In this document: positions 25,167 to 37,423 of the stretch, in pieces
Layout of the letters: each line of letters begins with the position of its first letter
Position numbering within the stretch: position 1 is the stretch's first letter
Source: Amphirosellinia nigrospora
Lineage: Eukaryota > Ascomycota > Sordariomycetes > Xylariales > Xylariaceae
Assembly: GCA_004123355.1 (NCBI GenBank)
Contig: SCHM01000001.1
Coordinates: 4,952,001 to 5,016,000, forward strand
Length of the DNA stretch: 64,000 bases
Direction of reading: 5' to 3'
Program-made: the position numbers and the translations under genes
The notes under the pieces: generated by a model
Told to the model about the DNA's origin: nothing
What the model saw: only the letters and a program-made list of their open reading frames with translations
Databases searched by the model: none

Positions 25167-27300
25167 TTAAGACTCATCTTCCGTATCAGTGTTGGTGGCA
25201 CTGGTATCGGACTCTTCCTCCTCAGTCCCGCTTTCTTCGTCGGATTCTTCCTCATCCGCCACCACTTTCCGCTTCGCAACGGGACCGCCCTTCAAGGCAT
25301 TCATCTGGCCGCAAGAGAATCTGGGGGTAATGTTAGTAAAGATTCAAATATAACGATAAGGCTGAACTTACCCTCTTCCGGCTCGCTGATGTCATCCTCT
25401 GCCGCCATTTGGGCTGCTTTGCTAGCTTCCACGACAGCGTGACCTCCATCTTAGTGTCGAAGCCGACATAGCTGTCGCAGACGAGATGCATGACAAGATA
25501 TAGTTGCCGGCTTGTGGAGGTGCGGCGAACGTGTGCCTTTAAGGTTTGCATGTTGTATGTAGGTTTGCCATCCGGTGTGAATATTGGCTTGTCAAATGTC
25601 GTAAAAGTGAAAGGGTACTGCCATTCTGCCTTGTTTGCTGTCTGACAAGAAAACGTGCCACTTAGGCGAATGATCTCGAGAATAGTAAGGCGCAAATGTT
25701 ATGGGGAGAAATTGGGTTGAATTCCTCAGTTACTAACTTTCCACTGGCATCTTTGACCGTCTTCTTTCGTCCCAACATCGCGTCCAAATCATCCTCGGCT
25801 GGGTCTATGTCTTCAAGATCAGTCTCGTTGACAGGGGGACGTTGGTGCTTCCAGGGGCACGAAACGGCCTTTTACGACAAAGGATACCAGAGACTGCGGG
25901 ATAATGTATTTCTCGCCAGTCACCTTGAAGAAGGCCTTTGCGACTTGGAAGTAAGGTAATTGTCGAGAGACCTCAAGAACTGTCTTGTACTGTTCCTCGT
26001 TTAGAAGATCTTTTCCAATGGCCAGCCTTCTCCGCTGGGCGTCAGGTAGGTCCATGTACTGTTGAATGTCAATGTGAATTTTCGAATCGCCCTCGACTGC
26101 CTTCACAACAGCAGGGGTGAAATGTGGGAGTTGAAAAAGCGGAGAGGCTTTTGGCGGCATGGCCTGAATAATTCGCTGGCTGAGATAGTAAGAAGCCAAA
26201 AGAGGTGATGTATTGCCATATGCAAGCGCTATGGCGGTGAAAGATCGGCAAAGGCTCTGGGCAACAGGCGCAACCAGGTATTTGGCGCCATTGAGGGCTG
26301 GATCATCTAGCTCGACTCTTCCTAGATAGGCCCAAAGAAGAGCGAGGACCTTCCGCCTGACGCCGCTCTCTAGATCCTCCAGCTTATCTTTATCCTTGTC
26401 GGAAAGACCGCCAGCGTAGGGAGTCACTTGGCCTTTATTTAAGATCCTCGATTCAATTGCCGAAAGACCCGACTCAGCCTTATCGCCCCTGAGAAACGAC
26501 CTGAACTCTTTGCCAGTGCTGAGAGCTGTGATCAAGTCTCCTTCATCGGTTGCCTCGGTGTATTCACGGAACAGGCTGTTGGCACTCTCGACTTGAACAC
26601 CCTCCTTGGTCATACGCTGGGTGCCGTACCACCATGATCCGACAAGATAGGGCAGTAGGACGCCTAGGAGCACGGCATATACCAGCACGACGTACTTCCC
26701 ATTGCCATCTGACACGATGAACTTCGGGAGGGCTATGCCGATAGAAAAGCCTTGCTTGCCGTCTGGGTGTCCGTATTGAATCCAGTTGTTCCGGACCTCC
26801 TCGTCGGTAAGGGCCTGATAAGCCTTGGTCAAATCGACCCATTGGTCGTTCAGTGACTCAATCGTCTCGTTCTTGGCGGGGTCGGGGCGGATCTTGTCGG
26901 GGTGGAACTTGAGTCCGAGCCGTTTGTAATGAGATTTGATCTGTTTCTCGGTGGAAGACTCGGACAGGCCGAGGATGTCGTAGGGATTCCATATCTTAGC
27001 GACGGTGCGCTGGGTGGTGATGATTAGGTAGAGCATGCCGGCCATGATGGCCCAGCCCAGGATGGCTGCGATAGCACGCTTCACCTTGCGCTGTTTGCGC
27101 TTGTGCGCCTTGGCCTGCGCCTGGATGAGGTCGCCATGCTCGGGCTTGTATGAGGTCCGTATCCTGGGCGCGAGGGCTTCGGGGTCCTTGGAGGGCGTGA
27201 GCAGGCTATACGTGAGTGGCAAGGTCACGATGGTCGACAGGGTGAAGATGAAGAAGGGGTAGAATTGACCCTGCTCATCGTACGAGTAGTCCGAACTCAT
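25167..27300 (-). CDS. sec63: Sec63, ER translocon J-protein, frameshifted at the C-terminus
   Basis: Sec63 recruits the luminal Hsp70 (Kar2/BiP) to the Sec61/Sec62 channel for post-translational import into the ER. The ATG is at 27298-27300. The N-terminus (SSDYSYDEQGQFYPFF) leads into two membrane segments, then a J domain (NPYDILGLSESSTEKQIKSH, with the HPD motif in LKFHPDKIRPD) and a third membrane helix. The Brl (Sec63) domain follows and ends in PLYMDLPDAQRRR-type sequence. The first 480 residues are intact. Breaks then occur at GGGG 25854-25857 and GGGGG 25834-25838 (one base short each), with several more between 25330 and 25630. Two introns (near 25655-25740 and 25325-25375) precede an acidic tail ending TNTDTEDES at the TAA of 25167-25169. 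Confidence 0.93.
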
Positions 27301-28516
27301 GGCGCAGATGTGCCCTACGACAGGGTCTTTATTAGCAGTCTTGCGGACGAAGCACCAGAGATTTGGGTGATCATGGGTCGGCCACCGAGATCAGGCGTGT
27401 TGCGTCGTGGACAGTTGTTGCTTCGTTGCTTCGATGGTGGTCTGGTGGGTTCGCTGTAATCAAGACTCGGGTGTTGAATCGTGTTCTTAATTACAATGCC
27501 AAGAATAGGTACCTGACCTAGTTTCCCACCTTCTGTCCCTCCGCCGCCTATTATCGATAAGTAAAAGCAATGTGGCTAGAAAGTTGTGGGTCCTTTGTTA
27601 GGCTCGAACCTCCCCCTGTCCGCAACAAAAAGCGACTACCAGCCTTCCTGGTGCTAGGGACCACGACATTGTGTCCCGGGAATACTACGACATCTGGCTT
27701 AAATAAGTCGCCAGATATTCATTATAGAGCAGCAAGTGAATATTGAAAGATGTACCAAATTCTGTGACTTTCCCTAGGATGGGGCTGTTCGATATGTTCG
27801 ACTACTACAATATCACTCTCGAGGGGTTCTACGAGTATCATCCTGAAATTGGGGCAGATCCAAGCAATCTATGGATTAGTGAAATGTGAGCCGTCTTTTG
27901 GGGTTACTTACCTGGAGGTAGGAGACCATGCGCGGACGGCAATGGAATCCGCCTCCGAAGACCTGTATGCTTGGAATGGCGCACTTAGTTCTGGTAACCT
28001 GTCTAAGTCTAGGGAGTCTGTTGCTTATGAAACATAAAGTAGCAACAAAAAGAGTTGTTGGACATTGACGACAGAAGAATAGACCGACGTATGAAGGGGG
28101 AGGTCTGGATTACAGCTCTAGGATACGTTTTATTATTTCTGGCAATACTCTGATTTTCAATAAAATGTTTTGGGACCAAGTACAGCAAAACGTGCGAAGC
28201 ATTGAGAAGAAAAACACTTATAATCAGTTACACAGATGCCTAGCCCATGCATCCAATGAGTAACCCGGTAGTCTATTTTAATATATTCTATTTTACGCCA
28301 GATTTAAAACGCTTCCTAATATGGGGCCGGAGAAAAGTTGGAAATAGTATTGGTGACTATAGAGGTGAGTTGAAATTTCCATAGTCAGCTTCTAGGACTC
28401 TTAGAATTCGACGATGGCTAGGTTACTAAGTGGCACGATGAACCGGCCAAGCATATGCACATGAATATTCGAGGTTTTCGGGATGGTGATTTCTATTTGT
28501 GTGACTCACGTCTTTA
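27301..28516. other. Spacer: sec63 promoter and ste14 3' region
   Basis: There is no supported gene. A tRNA-like inverted repeat at about 27586-27664 has matching ends but a T stem that does not pair (see rejected items). Confidence 0.45.
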
Positions 28517-29500
28517 TCACCTAATAAAAGGTATACCGGTGCCAACCCTCTTTCTATAGTCGACATAGTCATCGTCGAAGAACCGGACCAGATCACGCTC
28601 TTCCGACCTGATTCGCGACGAGAAGAACCTCCACAGCACGATCACATACGCAACAAAGCATATCGGGTTACCCAGGACCAGCTGCGTGCCGACCCCCCAA
28701 TAGAAGAACCCAAAGTACGCCGGATGCCGCAGGAACGAATACACCCCAGTGGTGACTAGCTCGTGGTCGTCCTTTTTCTTGCGTTGGATCTGATGGTTGA
28801 AAGACGGACCCGCTTGAACCATGGCCAGGCTGCGAGCGGCCTGGCCGACAAAGACTACCATGAAGCCTACGAGCAGAAGGATGTGGCCGCTATAGAACGG
28901 TGCCCAGGCGCGATCGGGAAATAGCAGCTTCGTCAATAGGCATTCCAGGGAGGCGGCCACGTGAGCAATGGCATACGCTGGCCAGTTAGCCGTCAGGAGA
29001 AAGGAGTCGATGTTGGCGACCGAGGTATTGTACTTGGCCGTCGTCCAGAACTCCAAGAAGTGGAAGGCCGAGAGCGCGCCAAAGAAGAAAGGTAGGCGCC
29101 AGAGAGGCGACGCGCTGAGCAACAGGATCGAGACCATGGCGGTAACAGAGAGCGCGAGTGTGCCGCCGAGACAGAAAGATCGTATGGCTATGCCCTCGAG
29201 GGATTTTGGCTGGCCGGGAAAGTAGGCATTATCAGGCCTCAACTGGACGGCCGGGGCACCGGGACTGTGCCTAGGCAGTAGTACATCGTCAGCATTCCTG
29301 GGCGAAGAACGGATCGGGGAGAGCGCGTCTGCAACAAGCGAGCGGTGGCGACGGTGCCTTGTAGCCCATGGCTTCTCATCATCGGGATTCTTGGTGAGGA
29401 TAGGGAGCGGGGAGAAGCCAGGCGTACGGGGTGGTAAGGCTGTCGAGACGACTGAAGGGGTGGAGGGTGGAGGTTTGGATTTGTTGGGTTCAGGCGACAT
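28517..29500 (-). CDS. ste14: Protein-S-isoprenylcysteine O-methyltransferase (ICMT), 327 aa
   Basis: ICMT methylates the C-terminal prenyl-cysteine of CaaX proteins such as a-factor-type pheromones and Ras/Rho GTPases, in the ER membrane. This is a single intact exon. A proline/serine-rich N-terminal extension of about 100 residues precedes several membrane helices. The catalytic C-terminal half carries the ICMT signature: HELVTTGVYSFLRHPAYFGF (cofactor-binding RHP motif), a hairpin helix pair, then SEERDLVRFFDDDYVDYRKR and GIPFI. The extension is longer than in yeast Ste14 and looks disordered. It is transcribed away from the acetyltransferase gene at 30304. Confidence 0.92.
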   Translation of the reverse strand: MSPEPNKSKPPPSTPSVVSTALPPRTPGFSPLPILTKNPDDEKPWATRHRRHRSLVADALSPIRSSPRNADDVLLPRHSPGAPAVQLRPDNAYFPGQPKSLEGIAIRSFCLGGTLALSVTAMVSILLLSASPLWRLPFFFGALSAFHFLEFWTTAKYNTSVANIDSFLLTANWPAYAIAHVAASLECLLTKLLFPDRAWAPFYSGHILLLVGFMVVFVGQAARSLAMVQAGPSFNHQIQRKKKDDHELVTTGVYSFLRHPAYFGFFYWGVGTQLVLGNPICFVAYVIVLWRFFSSRIRSEERDLVRFFDDDYVDYRKRVGTGIPFIR

Positions 29501-30303
29501 CTTATGCGGTGGTATGTGATGCGAATGGCATTTGGTCTGGGCTGTAGGATGCTACAGGAACCTGAAATGGGATTGACACGTCGCGCAAAGCTTCGAGGTC
29601 TTGGTCTTGATGGCGCGGACAAAGGGCGAAGAGAAATGCGCTTACCTTTGAGGTGGGAAATCCATTATGACACGCAATGGCTTTTTGTTGCCGTTACAAC
29701 TTCTTCGTGTGAACTGCTAAGAACAAAGACCCCGGCTAACAGTCGCCATCGCACTCGCTCTGTCGAAAGGTAGAGGGACAGTCCCTTGGGTTCTTTGTTC
29801 CCTGGGTAGGCCGATAAGAGAAGAAAATGCAAAATGGGCAGCTGAAATCCGGGTGCTGTCGCATAGCCCCCCACTGCCCCCGCGACCGGAATTGAAAACC
29901 GGAATGACCTCATCCCAACTATAAGGTATACATACCTATATGGAGGTTGATAGGTCACATAATCTACATAGATTTAGGCAACTTTATATACTTGCCTAAC
30001 CCATATATACATTGATTGACAAGACACATGAGATACTAGGTAAGTTTATAATTCGGTAACTTGTTATAGAGATGACTGAATATGAACGTGAACATACTCC
30101 ATGCGGTCAGATACAGTAGTCTGTGGGTCGGTATCTAATGCCAAGCCTGGGGTTGAGAAACAGCACCCCTCGAATCGGCCTCACGTTACGTGTATGTATT
30201 CCGTAGTTGGGGCCCTTGATTAATGCAGCCTTGAATAAATCATCCTTTTTTGGTGCCTGCCTAACTGCCCATTCTACTGTGATACTACCTAGGTATTGTT
30301 ACC
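29501..30303. other. Divergent promoter region ste14 / acetyltransferase
   Basis: There is no supported gene. AT-rich at 29930-30080; a CTACCTAGGTA element lies at about 30287-30297, just before the acetyltransferase start. Confidence 0.5.
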
Positions 30304-31112
30304 ATGGCTTTGCGGGCAGTCGACCAAGAAGAGAACAAGCGGCGGATGAGAAATGGACAGCTCTATTTCTGTTTCACCCCGGACCTCATAGCGGAGCGGC
30401 GGCGGTGTCGGCAAGCTTTTGAGAAGTTCAATAGCACCGCAGATGTCGACAGACGGACTGTTCTCGAGCTGTTCATGAAGTAGGGCTGCTTTCCTGTTAA
30501 GGTGGAATACTATCTCTCTGACACCGACCGAAATAGGATAGTGGATGATAAGACGCCTCTCCCACCGCAGGCAGCCACGCCAGAAGAAGACGAGGATGTG
30601 TTGGGTGACTACGTTTGGTGCGACCGCCCGGTCAAAATGGATTATGGCTACAATGTCAAGTATGTGTTCCCTAGAAAATGAAGTTAGCGTAGAGAGCTTA
30701 CCATGGAAGGATCGGCAAAAATGTGTACATCAATTCCAACTCAACATGGATCGACACGGCGCCCATCACCGTTGGTGACAGGACTTTAATCGGCCCCAAC
30801 TGCTGTTTTTTCTCAGGTAGCCACCCAACGGACCCGAGAGTGCGAAATGGCTTGAATGGCCCTGAAGATGGCGCCCCTATTACCATCGGCGAGGACTGTT
30901 GGTTTGGCGGAAACGTAATCGTCCTGGCAGGGGTCACCATCGGCCGAGGCTGTACAATAGGAGCGGGAAGCGTGGTTACTAGAGACATTCCTCCTTTCAT
31001 GGTCGCAGTGGGGAACCCGGCGAGGGTCCTGAGGCCGGTTCGAGAAGTGCCCGCAGAGGAGCTACCGCCTGGTTATGTTCCACCTGCGAATATCCCAATA
31101 TCCGAGACATAG
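30304..31112 (+). CDS. Hexapeptide (left-handed beta-helix) sugar O-acetyltransferase, 233 aa
   Basis: A maltose/galactoside/nodulation-type acetyl-CoA transferase. The exons are 30304-30479, 30537-30659 and 30710-31112. The TAG after FMK is not a stop: it lies inside an intron (GTAGGG...CTGACACC...ATAG). The N-terminal Mac domain (ENKRRMRNGQLYFCFTPDL) is followed by MDYGYNVKIGKNVYIN, then hexapeptide turns (APITVGDRTLIGPN; GAPITIGEDCWFGGN; VTIGRGCTIGAGSVVT) and the family end GNPARVLR. The catalytic histidine is expected in GSHPTDPRVR. The substrate cannot be told from sequence. It ends 12 bp before the convergent stop codon of the TMEM170 gene. Confidence 0.92.
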
Positions 31113-31124
31113 CAGGGAAGCTCC

Positions 31125-31622
31125 TCAAAGACCTCCCTGGATAGTAAAGGACGAGATAATCAGAATCAATACATTGATGAGCCCCCAGATGAAGGGAATC
31201 CATGTCGACATCTTGTAGCATGCGGCGATGTATACGGCGCCAAGACTAGTGATATATGATCAGTACGATTCTAGTGCCATGGTCAAAGGTGACCAGTCAA
31301 AGCCCAAGGGGCCAGATGCTTACACGGAACCAACAACGCTACCGGCCACGAGGGCTTCAACGCCAGCCACGACGGCATATACGATGGGAACGGCAACTAG
31401 ATACTTCCATCTCGATGGTGGCTTGCCAACCTGCATCAGCAAGGCGATGGCGGTAGCGCTCAGGTGGAATGCAGTGAAGAGGATCAAGGTCCAGATAAGG
31501 GTGAATCGCCATGAGTCGTAAACGGTATATATGGTGCAGGTACTCGGCCAGCAGAGAGAGGGAAAGGGAGGGGATTTGTAGTCAGGCGGAGGATAATTGA
31601 AACAACTATTGCGAGGAGCCAT
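31125..31622 (-). CDS. TMEM170-family membrane protein, 139 aa
   Basis: The exons are 31324-31622 and 31125-31245, with intron GTAAGC...CACTAG. Three hydrophobic segments are visible: WTLILFTAFHLSATAIALLM, a second starting YLVAVPIVYAVVAG, and a third in WGLINVLILIISSFTIQGGL. The spacing and the aromatic-rich N-terminus (SWRFTLIWTLILFTAFHL) match the TMEM170 family. Animal members help shape ER and nuclear-envelope membranes; the fungal role is inferred only. The frame is intact. Confidence 0.8.
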
Positions 31623-32082
31623 CGTTCATCCCTTGCCCGGCCTGGAGTTTACGCGACAGATCGGAACTAACTATTCGCGAATTAGGTATCTAGCCGACTT
31701 GCCAGAAAGAAACTATGTTGCTAGAAAATGTCCATAGGGTAGCATTTCCGTTACAATTGCACAGTAGGAATGTTGACAGGGGAGATCAAGAGCTGGGTCG
31801 ACTCAAACTGATGGTAAAGTGACGCGCAAATAAAGGAAATATTGGATGTAAGTACTACATGTAACTAAGTACCACCCATGGCTTGGACGGAGATCGGCGC
31901 TGCTGTATGATCGCGCCTGTGCCTCGGCAAATTAGTACCTGCCTATAGCTTCCCCCGACTACCTTACATTTCTATAACCGATAAGAAGTATCGCCATTAG
32001 ACTACCTACACCTTCATTTCCCCCCATTTTCTCGTCATGACCCGATTATAGCTATTGATCAATCGCAACCGATATTGCCGAT
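31623..32082. other. Divergent promoter region TMEM170 / pex8-like
   Basis: There is no supported gene; a short bidirectional upstream region. Confidence 0.5.
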
Positions 32083-34074
32083 ATGCCCGCCGACCGACTA
32101 CTCAACACGGTCCTGCGGGCCTACCAAGACGCACCCAATCCCTCTCAGACCGACAAGATCCTCGGAACAACGAACAGGCTGCTCACTAGCCTCAACAACC
32201 CCCTCAATCTCTCTCTTCTCACATCACACTTCTTGTCGCCCGCTCCATATGGCAACAGCCTGACGGTTTGCGCACCTGTCTTCGAATCATAAGCATCTTC
32301 AACACAGCCGCCATTCATGTGCGCCGCAACGAGCTGGACAATGCGAATCTACCGACGGGACAGCCCCTGACGGGTAGCGGTGTTTGCGCCGAGAACTGGG
32401 CGCGTGCGCTGTCGCGAAGGGCTTGGACGATAGGTCTAACAGGTGGCAGCACACGCTAGTTCTTGCTGGCATCTTGATGGGCATGGAGGGTGAGGATAGA
32501 AGGTCTCTATCCTGGCGTTTGCGGTCTACTCTCGAGCAGGCCGTAGCCACTGCGGCTAACATGGCATTGGAGGACAACTCGCAGACGGGGATATTGGGTA
32601 GAGGTGCAGTCGTACTAGCACTGACCTATGCGTTTCCATTACTGTCGGGTGCGAACAAGGCACTGCTTAATGGCAATGCCCTTCTCCCGGCCGTGGTGGA
32701 AGCCATGCTAGGGGAAGAAGGGTTCCAGCATGGCGAATTTATTCCAGTGATCGAGCTTGATGTCGCGCCCGCTCACAATCTTGCGTGGCTTGTTCACTCT
32801 CCTTCGGCCAATCGCATACAGCAGCTCGAGTCACGACCTCTGGCGCAAAATATTGGCCCTCTGTCTCGACTCTGTGTCTTTGCCGTGGAGCATGCTGGAG
32901 ACTCGAGCGTTGTTCTCCGTGTTCAAGACGAACTTCTGTCATTCACAGCCGGCATATTGGGGAAGTGGGAGCAATGTGCGCTTTCACTAGTCGATTTATC
33001 CGTCGAGTCAGCCAAGCTACCACCCGAGACTCTCCAAGGACCTTGGCCAATGCTATGGCAGTTGTTGAATAAGATTATGTTCGCGGTGGTTACAGCAATC
33101 CAGCCCATAGTTGGCCGGTGTCTTCTAGATCCTCATCTGCGCAATGATAGTGTGGCGCCAACACTTGCAACAAAAACACTCCACGTGCTGCGGAATCTGT
33201 CCTTCATCTCGTCTCGCCAAGGCGCAAGCGCATTCCCAGTCTACAGCTTCACATACCTCACGTCTCTCGACATACTAACCCGGTACCCGGATGTATGTGC
33301 CCGTTTCCTGCAGGAAACCCTGCCGCCGCCAACAACCCCGTGCCGTCTCCCGTACATCAGGCCTTGACCCTCTTCTACCTCAACACAGCTGAGCACCTCC
33401 CCCTATCTCTTCCAACGCCCCCAGCTGAGGCTTTGATTATCGCGCCCGCAACCGCGCATCTGTCACCTACGTCCTGGCTCATCTCGCCAGCCAACACTCC
33501 GCCATCATCGTTAACGCTCGAGCTTTTTGAATCCTCGCACGCAGCTTTATTAAGCGTTTTCTCCTGTCCCCAGCACAGCACGCTCACCGCGCCTCTGGTC
33601 CCGTTCTACATCGACACCTTACTCTCCTCCTTTCCCACACGTATCTCCCCACGCCAGTTCCGCCTTGCCTTCCGCACAATTATGCAAGTCGCGAGCCCGC
33701 CATATCCCATCTCGGTCATGCACCCCGAGCTCTCAGAAACCCTTCTCGAGATGCTGCGGTTCCGAGCGGAGGGCGCTTCCACGGTGCCACTCCCAGATAC
33801 ACCATCCTCGGGGCCCGAGCAGCAGTTGGCAGAGCCTGTCTCAGAACAGACGGCGCTTATATTGGCGCTCATTGATGCCCTGCCATTCTTGCCTGTGCAC
33901 CTCGTCGACGAGTGGCTCTCTCGCGCCGCGGAGGCGAGCAACGCAATCCCGGACCCACGGATGCGCGATGTCGCGCGCCGGCGCTTATGGGAGGTCCTCG
34001 CAGACGGCGAGCTAGACGTCGACCGTGCCGTCGCTGGCGTCACATGGTGGGGGACGCGCGGCGTCGTGGCATGA
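32083..34074 (+). CDS. pex8: Pex8-like peroxisomal biogenesis protein, frameshifted
   Basis: In yeasts, Pex8 is an intraperoxisomal protein that links docking and RING complexes of the PTS1 import machinery. The call rests on resemblance of two blocks to fungal Pex8 as I recall it: SIWQQPDGLRTCLRIISIFN with RRNELDNANLPTGQPL, and ALTLFYLNTAEHLPLSL with FPTRISPRQFRLAFRT. The whole protein looks all-helical (armadillo-like) and single-exon. The frame breaks near 32238, 32408 and 33312, each fitting one missing base. The C-terminus, GTRGVVA, lacks an obvious SKL-type PTS1. Alternative: another uncharacterised fungal armadillo protein. Confidence 0.65.
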
Positions 34075-34754
34075 TAAGTGGAAATGGAAGCGGGGAGCTC
34101 ATGATGAGCGGCGCGCTTGTTCAGAGCGAGAAGGAGAGTAGCAGACTGTAAAAACCACATGTATTATATCTCCTTCTCGTCAGTTCCGGAGTGGCGTTTT
34201 AGGAGTATGTTACAGTACAATACCCGACCTATGAGAACGAGGACATGCATGGAAGGGAACTAAACTTCTCGATATCGAGAGCGCGCCGCACATATATCTA
34301 GACTCAGTTCATCTCACAATGACATAATATAATATCTTATGAATCAAAGATAGAATTCAAGCAGCGCTATAAGTCGTCAATGACACTCAATTTCGTAATG
34401 TGGTACGTGGAGGAAGAGACGTTGTTTGTTCCATAATGCCCAACCAAACCAAACCCCTTGTGTTCCTTGCCACAATTTCGTGCTTGAACCAGTCCTGATG
34501 CTATAGGTATAAATAACAAACAATATAACAATGCATGTCCTTTTCCATCCGTCCTGAAAAACGCCGCCGCCAAACCGCTCATTTGCCCGTTATTTACTTG
34601 GTTGGTTGGTGCTCATCCGTAAAGTACCCTATAAACAGCAATACAATGCTACTAGCTATCTTTATAAAAAGTCCCGAAAAGTCCCGAATCATGTATGCCA
34701 CAAGCTGTCGCCGGAAGAGAGAAACCCATCCAGTCATAATATTCAAATGTGTCT
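34075..34754. other. Convergent 3' region pex8-like / zrt3
   Basis: There is no supported gene. A short direct repeat AAAAGTCCCG occurs twice at about 34667-34686. Confidence 0.5.
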
Positions 34755-36443
34755 CTAGTGCACATCCGAGGTGAACGCACTACTCAGACCCAGCAATGTC
34801 ATGCCGAGGAACGCGAACAGAATGCTCAAGTTCTGGTTGTGATTCAGGCTCAGGCTCTCGACGAATAGTTGTAGGGCGACGCTGACCATGATGCCTGAGG
34901 TTATGGCAAACAGGCAGCCATACGCCACGGCGCCAGGGGCGATGTGGGTATGGTTGGCCAGCTTAAACCAGGCGAAGGCGATGGCAGCGCCCACCGGCTG
35001 GCTCAACCCTCCTAACAAAAAAGACCACATAATCGCTTTTATTCGGCTGTTTAGAGCCATGTATAACGGTAGGGCTAGCGCAAACCCTTCAGAGATGTTG
35101 TGTACGAAGAGCGCAACAAACACGTTGAAACCTAGAGCTGGGTTGGCGTGGTTGGTGGCATATGTTATGAAGCCCTCAGGAAACTTGTGGAGAGCTATAG
35201 CCACAGACGTCTGCAGACCAATAGATAGAAAGGCATTCTGTGCGACATGATGGTGATGTTGCGCCTCGATATCGTCTGATAAGATAGAATCACATTCATG
35301 ATCATTAGGTTGTCGACTGCTATGGGACTGGGTGCGGCTTCTTTTGTGTTGGGCTCATTTGCGACATGTCTCTTTCTGTATCTTCCTCTACCCTATCCAT
35401 GCTAGAGCCGACGTAGCCCATATTTGTTCGAAGAAAGGTAGCCGATCGTGGAGTGCCGTGGAACCGAGTTGTCAAATGTTTAAAGCATTCTTGTCCGCAA
35501 GGGTCCGAGTATCCGTAGCATGGGCCTAACTCATCACAATTGGTCTTGGTGTCTTTCATGAATGATACGACTCTTTTGGGTACTCGTAGCACAGACGGTC
35601 GTCGTGACCCAGTTGTGGCACGATGTCGAGTTCCGGGTTTATACGAAGCTGTATGGTCAATTTGGACCGACTTTGCTCTCCTGAACTCGTGCTCGTCAGG
35701 ATGAGACACGGGGTCCGAGTTCGTCAACAGCGGCGTCGATTCGGTTGGGTGTCCATTCTCCTCCGCTAGTTCTGCTATTCTACCGGAGGCCCATGTCCAC
35801 CGTCCGATGCATGGGCGGGGTGATCACGCTTGTCAACACTACGAGCGCGGGATGATCGTTTTCGAGAATCGCCATGAATACTTCCATTCAAGGAATGTTC
35901 GTCATGGCTATGATCGCAATCCACAACATGGGATGGCAAGAGCTGATGGAATAATCTCGACAATATTTGGATACCCACAAACCCAGCGACGAAGCAACCC
36001 ATGAGGATGAGACTCGCGGTCTGATGATGTAAATCAGCTTTTTTCAGGTATCCCTTGCTCGGGTAACATGCTATACAAGGACATGAAGAGCTGTATGTTA
36101 CATCGTTAGTTATTGAGCCTTAAGTTGAAATAAGGACAGTATATATGTAGAGTGACCGCACCATGACACCAAAGCTCAAGCTCAGTGAGCAGGCTTGGAA
36201 TGTATTGCTGTCCTGCACTCGGAAATTCCTTTTGCCAGGGAAGAGCTGGATGATGACATCGACACAAATGATGGCAGCGCCGAGTACACACGCTACACCA
36301 CCAGGTTAAAGCCCGTCAGTAACCTTTGCGCGGGTGGACGGCGAAATGTGGTAGAGTCTGTGTAGCCGAGTCGACTTACCGATGCCGCTCACGATGCACA
36401 TAATCCATCCCCTCAAATCATTATCTATTTCCGCGATAGCCAT
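34755..36443 (-). CDS. zrt3: ZIP-family zinc transporter (Zrt3-like), frameshifted
   Basis: A zinc/iron permease; the Zrt3 branch exports zinc from the vacuole. Exon 1 starts at the ATG 36441-36443 (MAIAEIDNDLRGWIMC). Introns follow near 36307-36380 and 36085-36160. Membrane segments include SLSLSFGVMLFMSLYSMLPE and LILMGCFVAGFVGIQILSRL. The large cytosolic loop is histidine-rich (DCDHSHDEH, QHHHHVAQ). The metal-binding helices are TSVAIALHKFPEGFITYATN (HK-PEG motif) and FVHNISEGFALALPLYMAL (HN-SEG). The frame is broken near 36050 (fits loss of a GA dinucleotide), at CCC about 35800 and TTTT about 35342 (one base short each). The last 150 residues are intact. Confidence 0.9.
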
Positions 36444-37423
36444 TGTAGGCTTCGTATTATCACAACGTAAACGTCTTCCTGTCCTTCTTCGACCGCTCTC
36501 TCGTATGGGGGGGGCTAGGGAGGCATGGGACTCGTACGTGTCGTGCGGGATTCGCTGAGATGGGACAAGTTGATTGCAACTATAGAAAGAAACGACTTGA
36601 ACGGTACGGCGGTACAGTGCTGCGCGGCACTCGGGGTATTTGACGGATATACGTAAATACTGTATTACGAGAATCTAGCGGCAGAACGACGATCTTCTCA
36701 ACGTATATTGAAACGCGCGTTCCAGATAATGTCCCCAAAAAAGAGAAAAGGGATGTAGGCAAGCTAGGTAGGTAGGTAGTTAGGTAACGGTCAGAGCAGT
36801 AAATGACAATAGCTTGTGGTAGAATCGAAACAGAAAGTAGAGGCAGGGAACAATACGATTGTGATATATAAAAAGGTAAGGTGGTAGCAGATATGGAATG
36901 GAGGCTCCCGTTCATCATCCGCTGGGACAGTAGGTACATCCCAGTGCCACTACTGCCCGCCCCGCCCGCCGAAAACAGCCCTGCTTGTGTAATTGGCTTC
37001 ATGTGGCTATGATTGGCTAGGCTAGCCTGGATCTGGCTTATGATGACATGATCAGGGTTTTGGGAACCTTGATGGTCCAAGGACCCTTTCCGCTAACTTG
37101 CCCTGGGTACCTCAATTACAGCCGTGAGAACATGCAACCTACCTACTCTTATCCCACCTAGGCAGGAAAAGCATAAAAGTTAACCCATTGTCCCATGCAA
37201 ATCTGCCCTCATGACAGAACACAGGAAGCATGGAGGCTAATCTTATCTCAAGAGGATCCAGGCGCAAGGCCGCTCACTAGTAAATTCTGTGGCTTAAACC
37301 GAGTGCTAGGTGTATTTTCAGATGAAGTGCCAAGATAATGAGTGCGGGGTTCATCTAACAACATGAAAAAATATATCAACACTAGGTACCATATATAGAA
37401 GGAAAAAAGAACCAAGAAAAGAC
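36444..37423. other. Upstream region of zrt3 and 3' flank of tRNA-Asn
   Basis: There is no supported protein gene. A (GGTA)n-type run lies at about 36766-36786. The minus-strand T runs at 37417-37420 and beyond are the likely RNA polymerase III terminator of the tRNA. Confidence 0.5.
36766..36786 (+). repeat. TAGG/GGTA tandem repeat
   Basis: Adjacent copies of TAGG (AGGTAGGTAGGTAG) in an intergenic spacer. Confidence 0.8.

Noticed and set aside
27586-27664. tRNA-like element on the minus strand with GTGGTCC / GGACCCAC ends and TTCGAGC
   Set aside because: The T stem (GGAGG against CTAAC) and the D and anticodon stems do not pair, so it cannot fold as a tRNA.
30420-30540. Apparent premature stop (TAG after FMK) in the acetyltransferase
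   Set aside because: The TAG is the start of an intron GTAGGG...ATAG; joining 30479 to 30537 restores the conserved frame.
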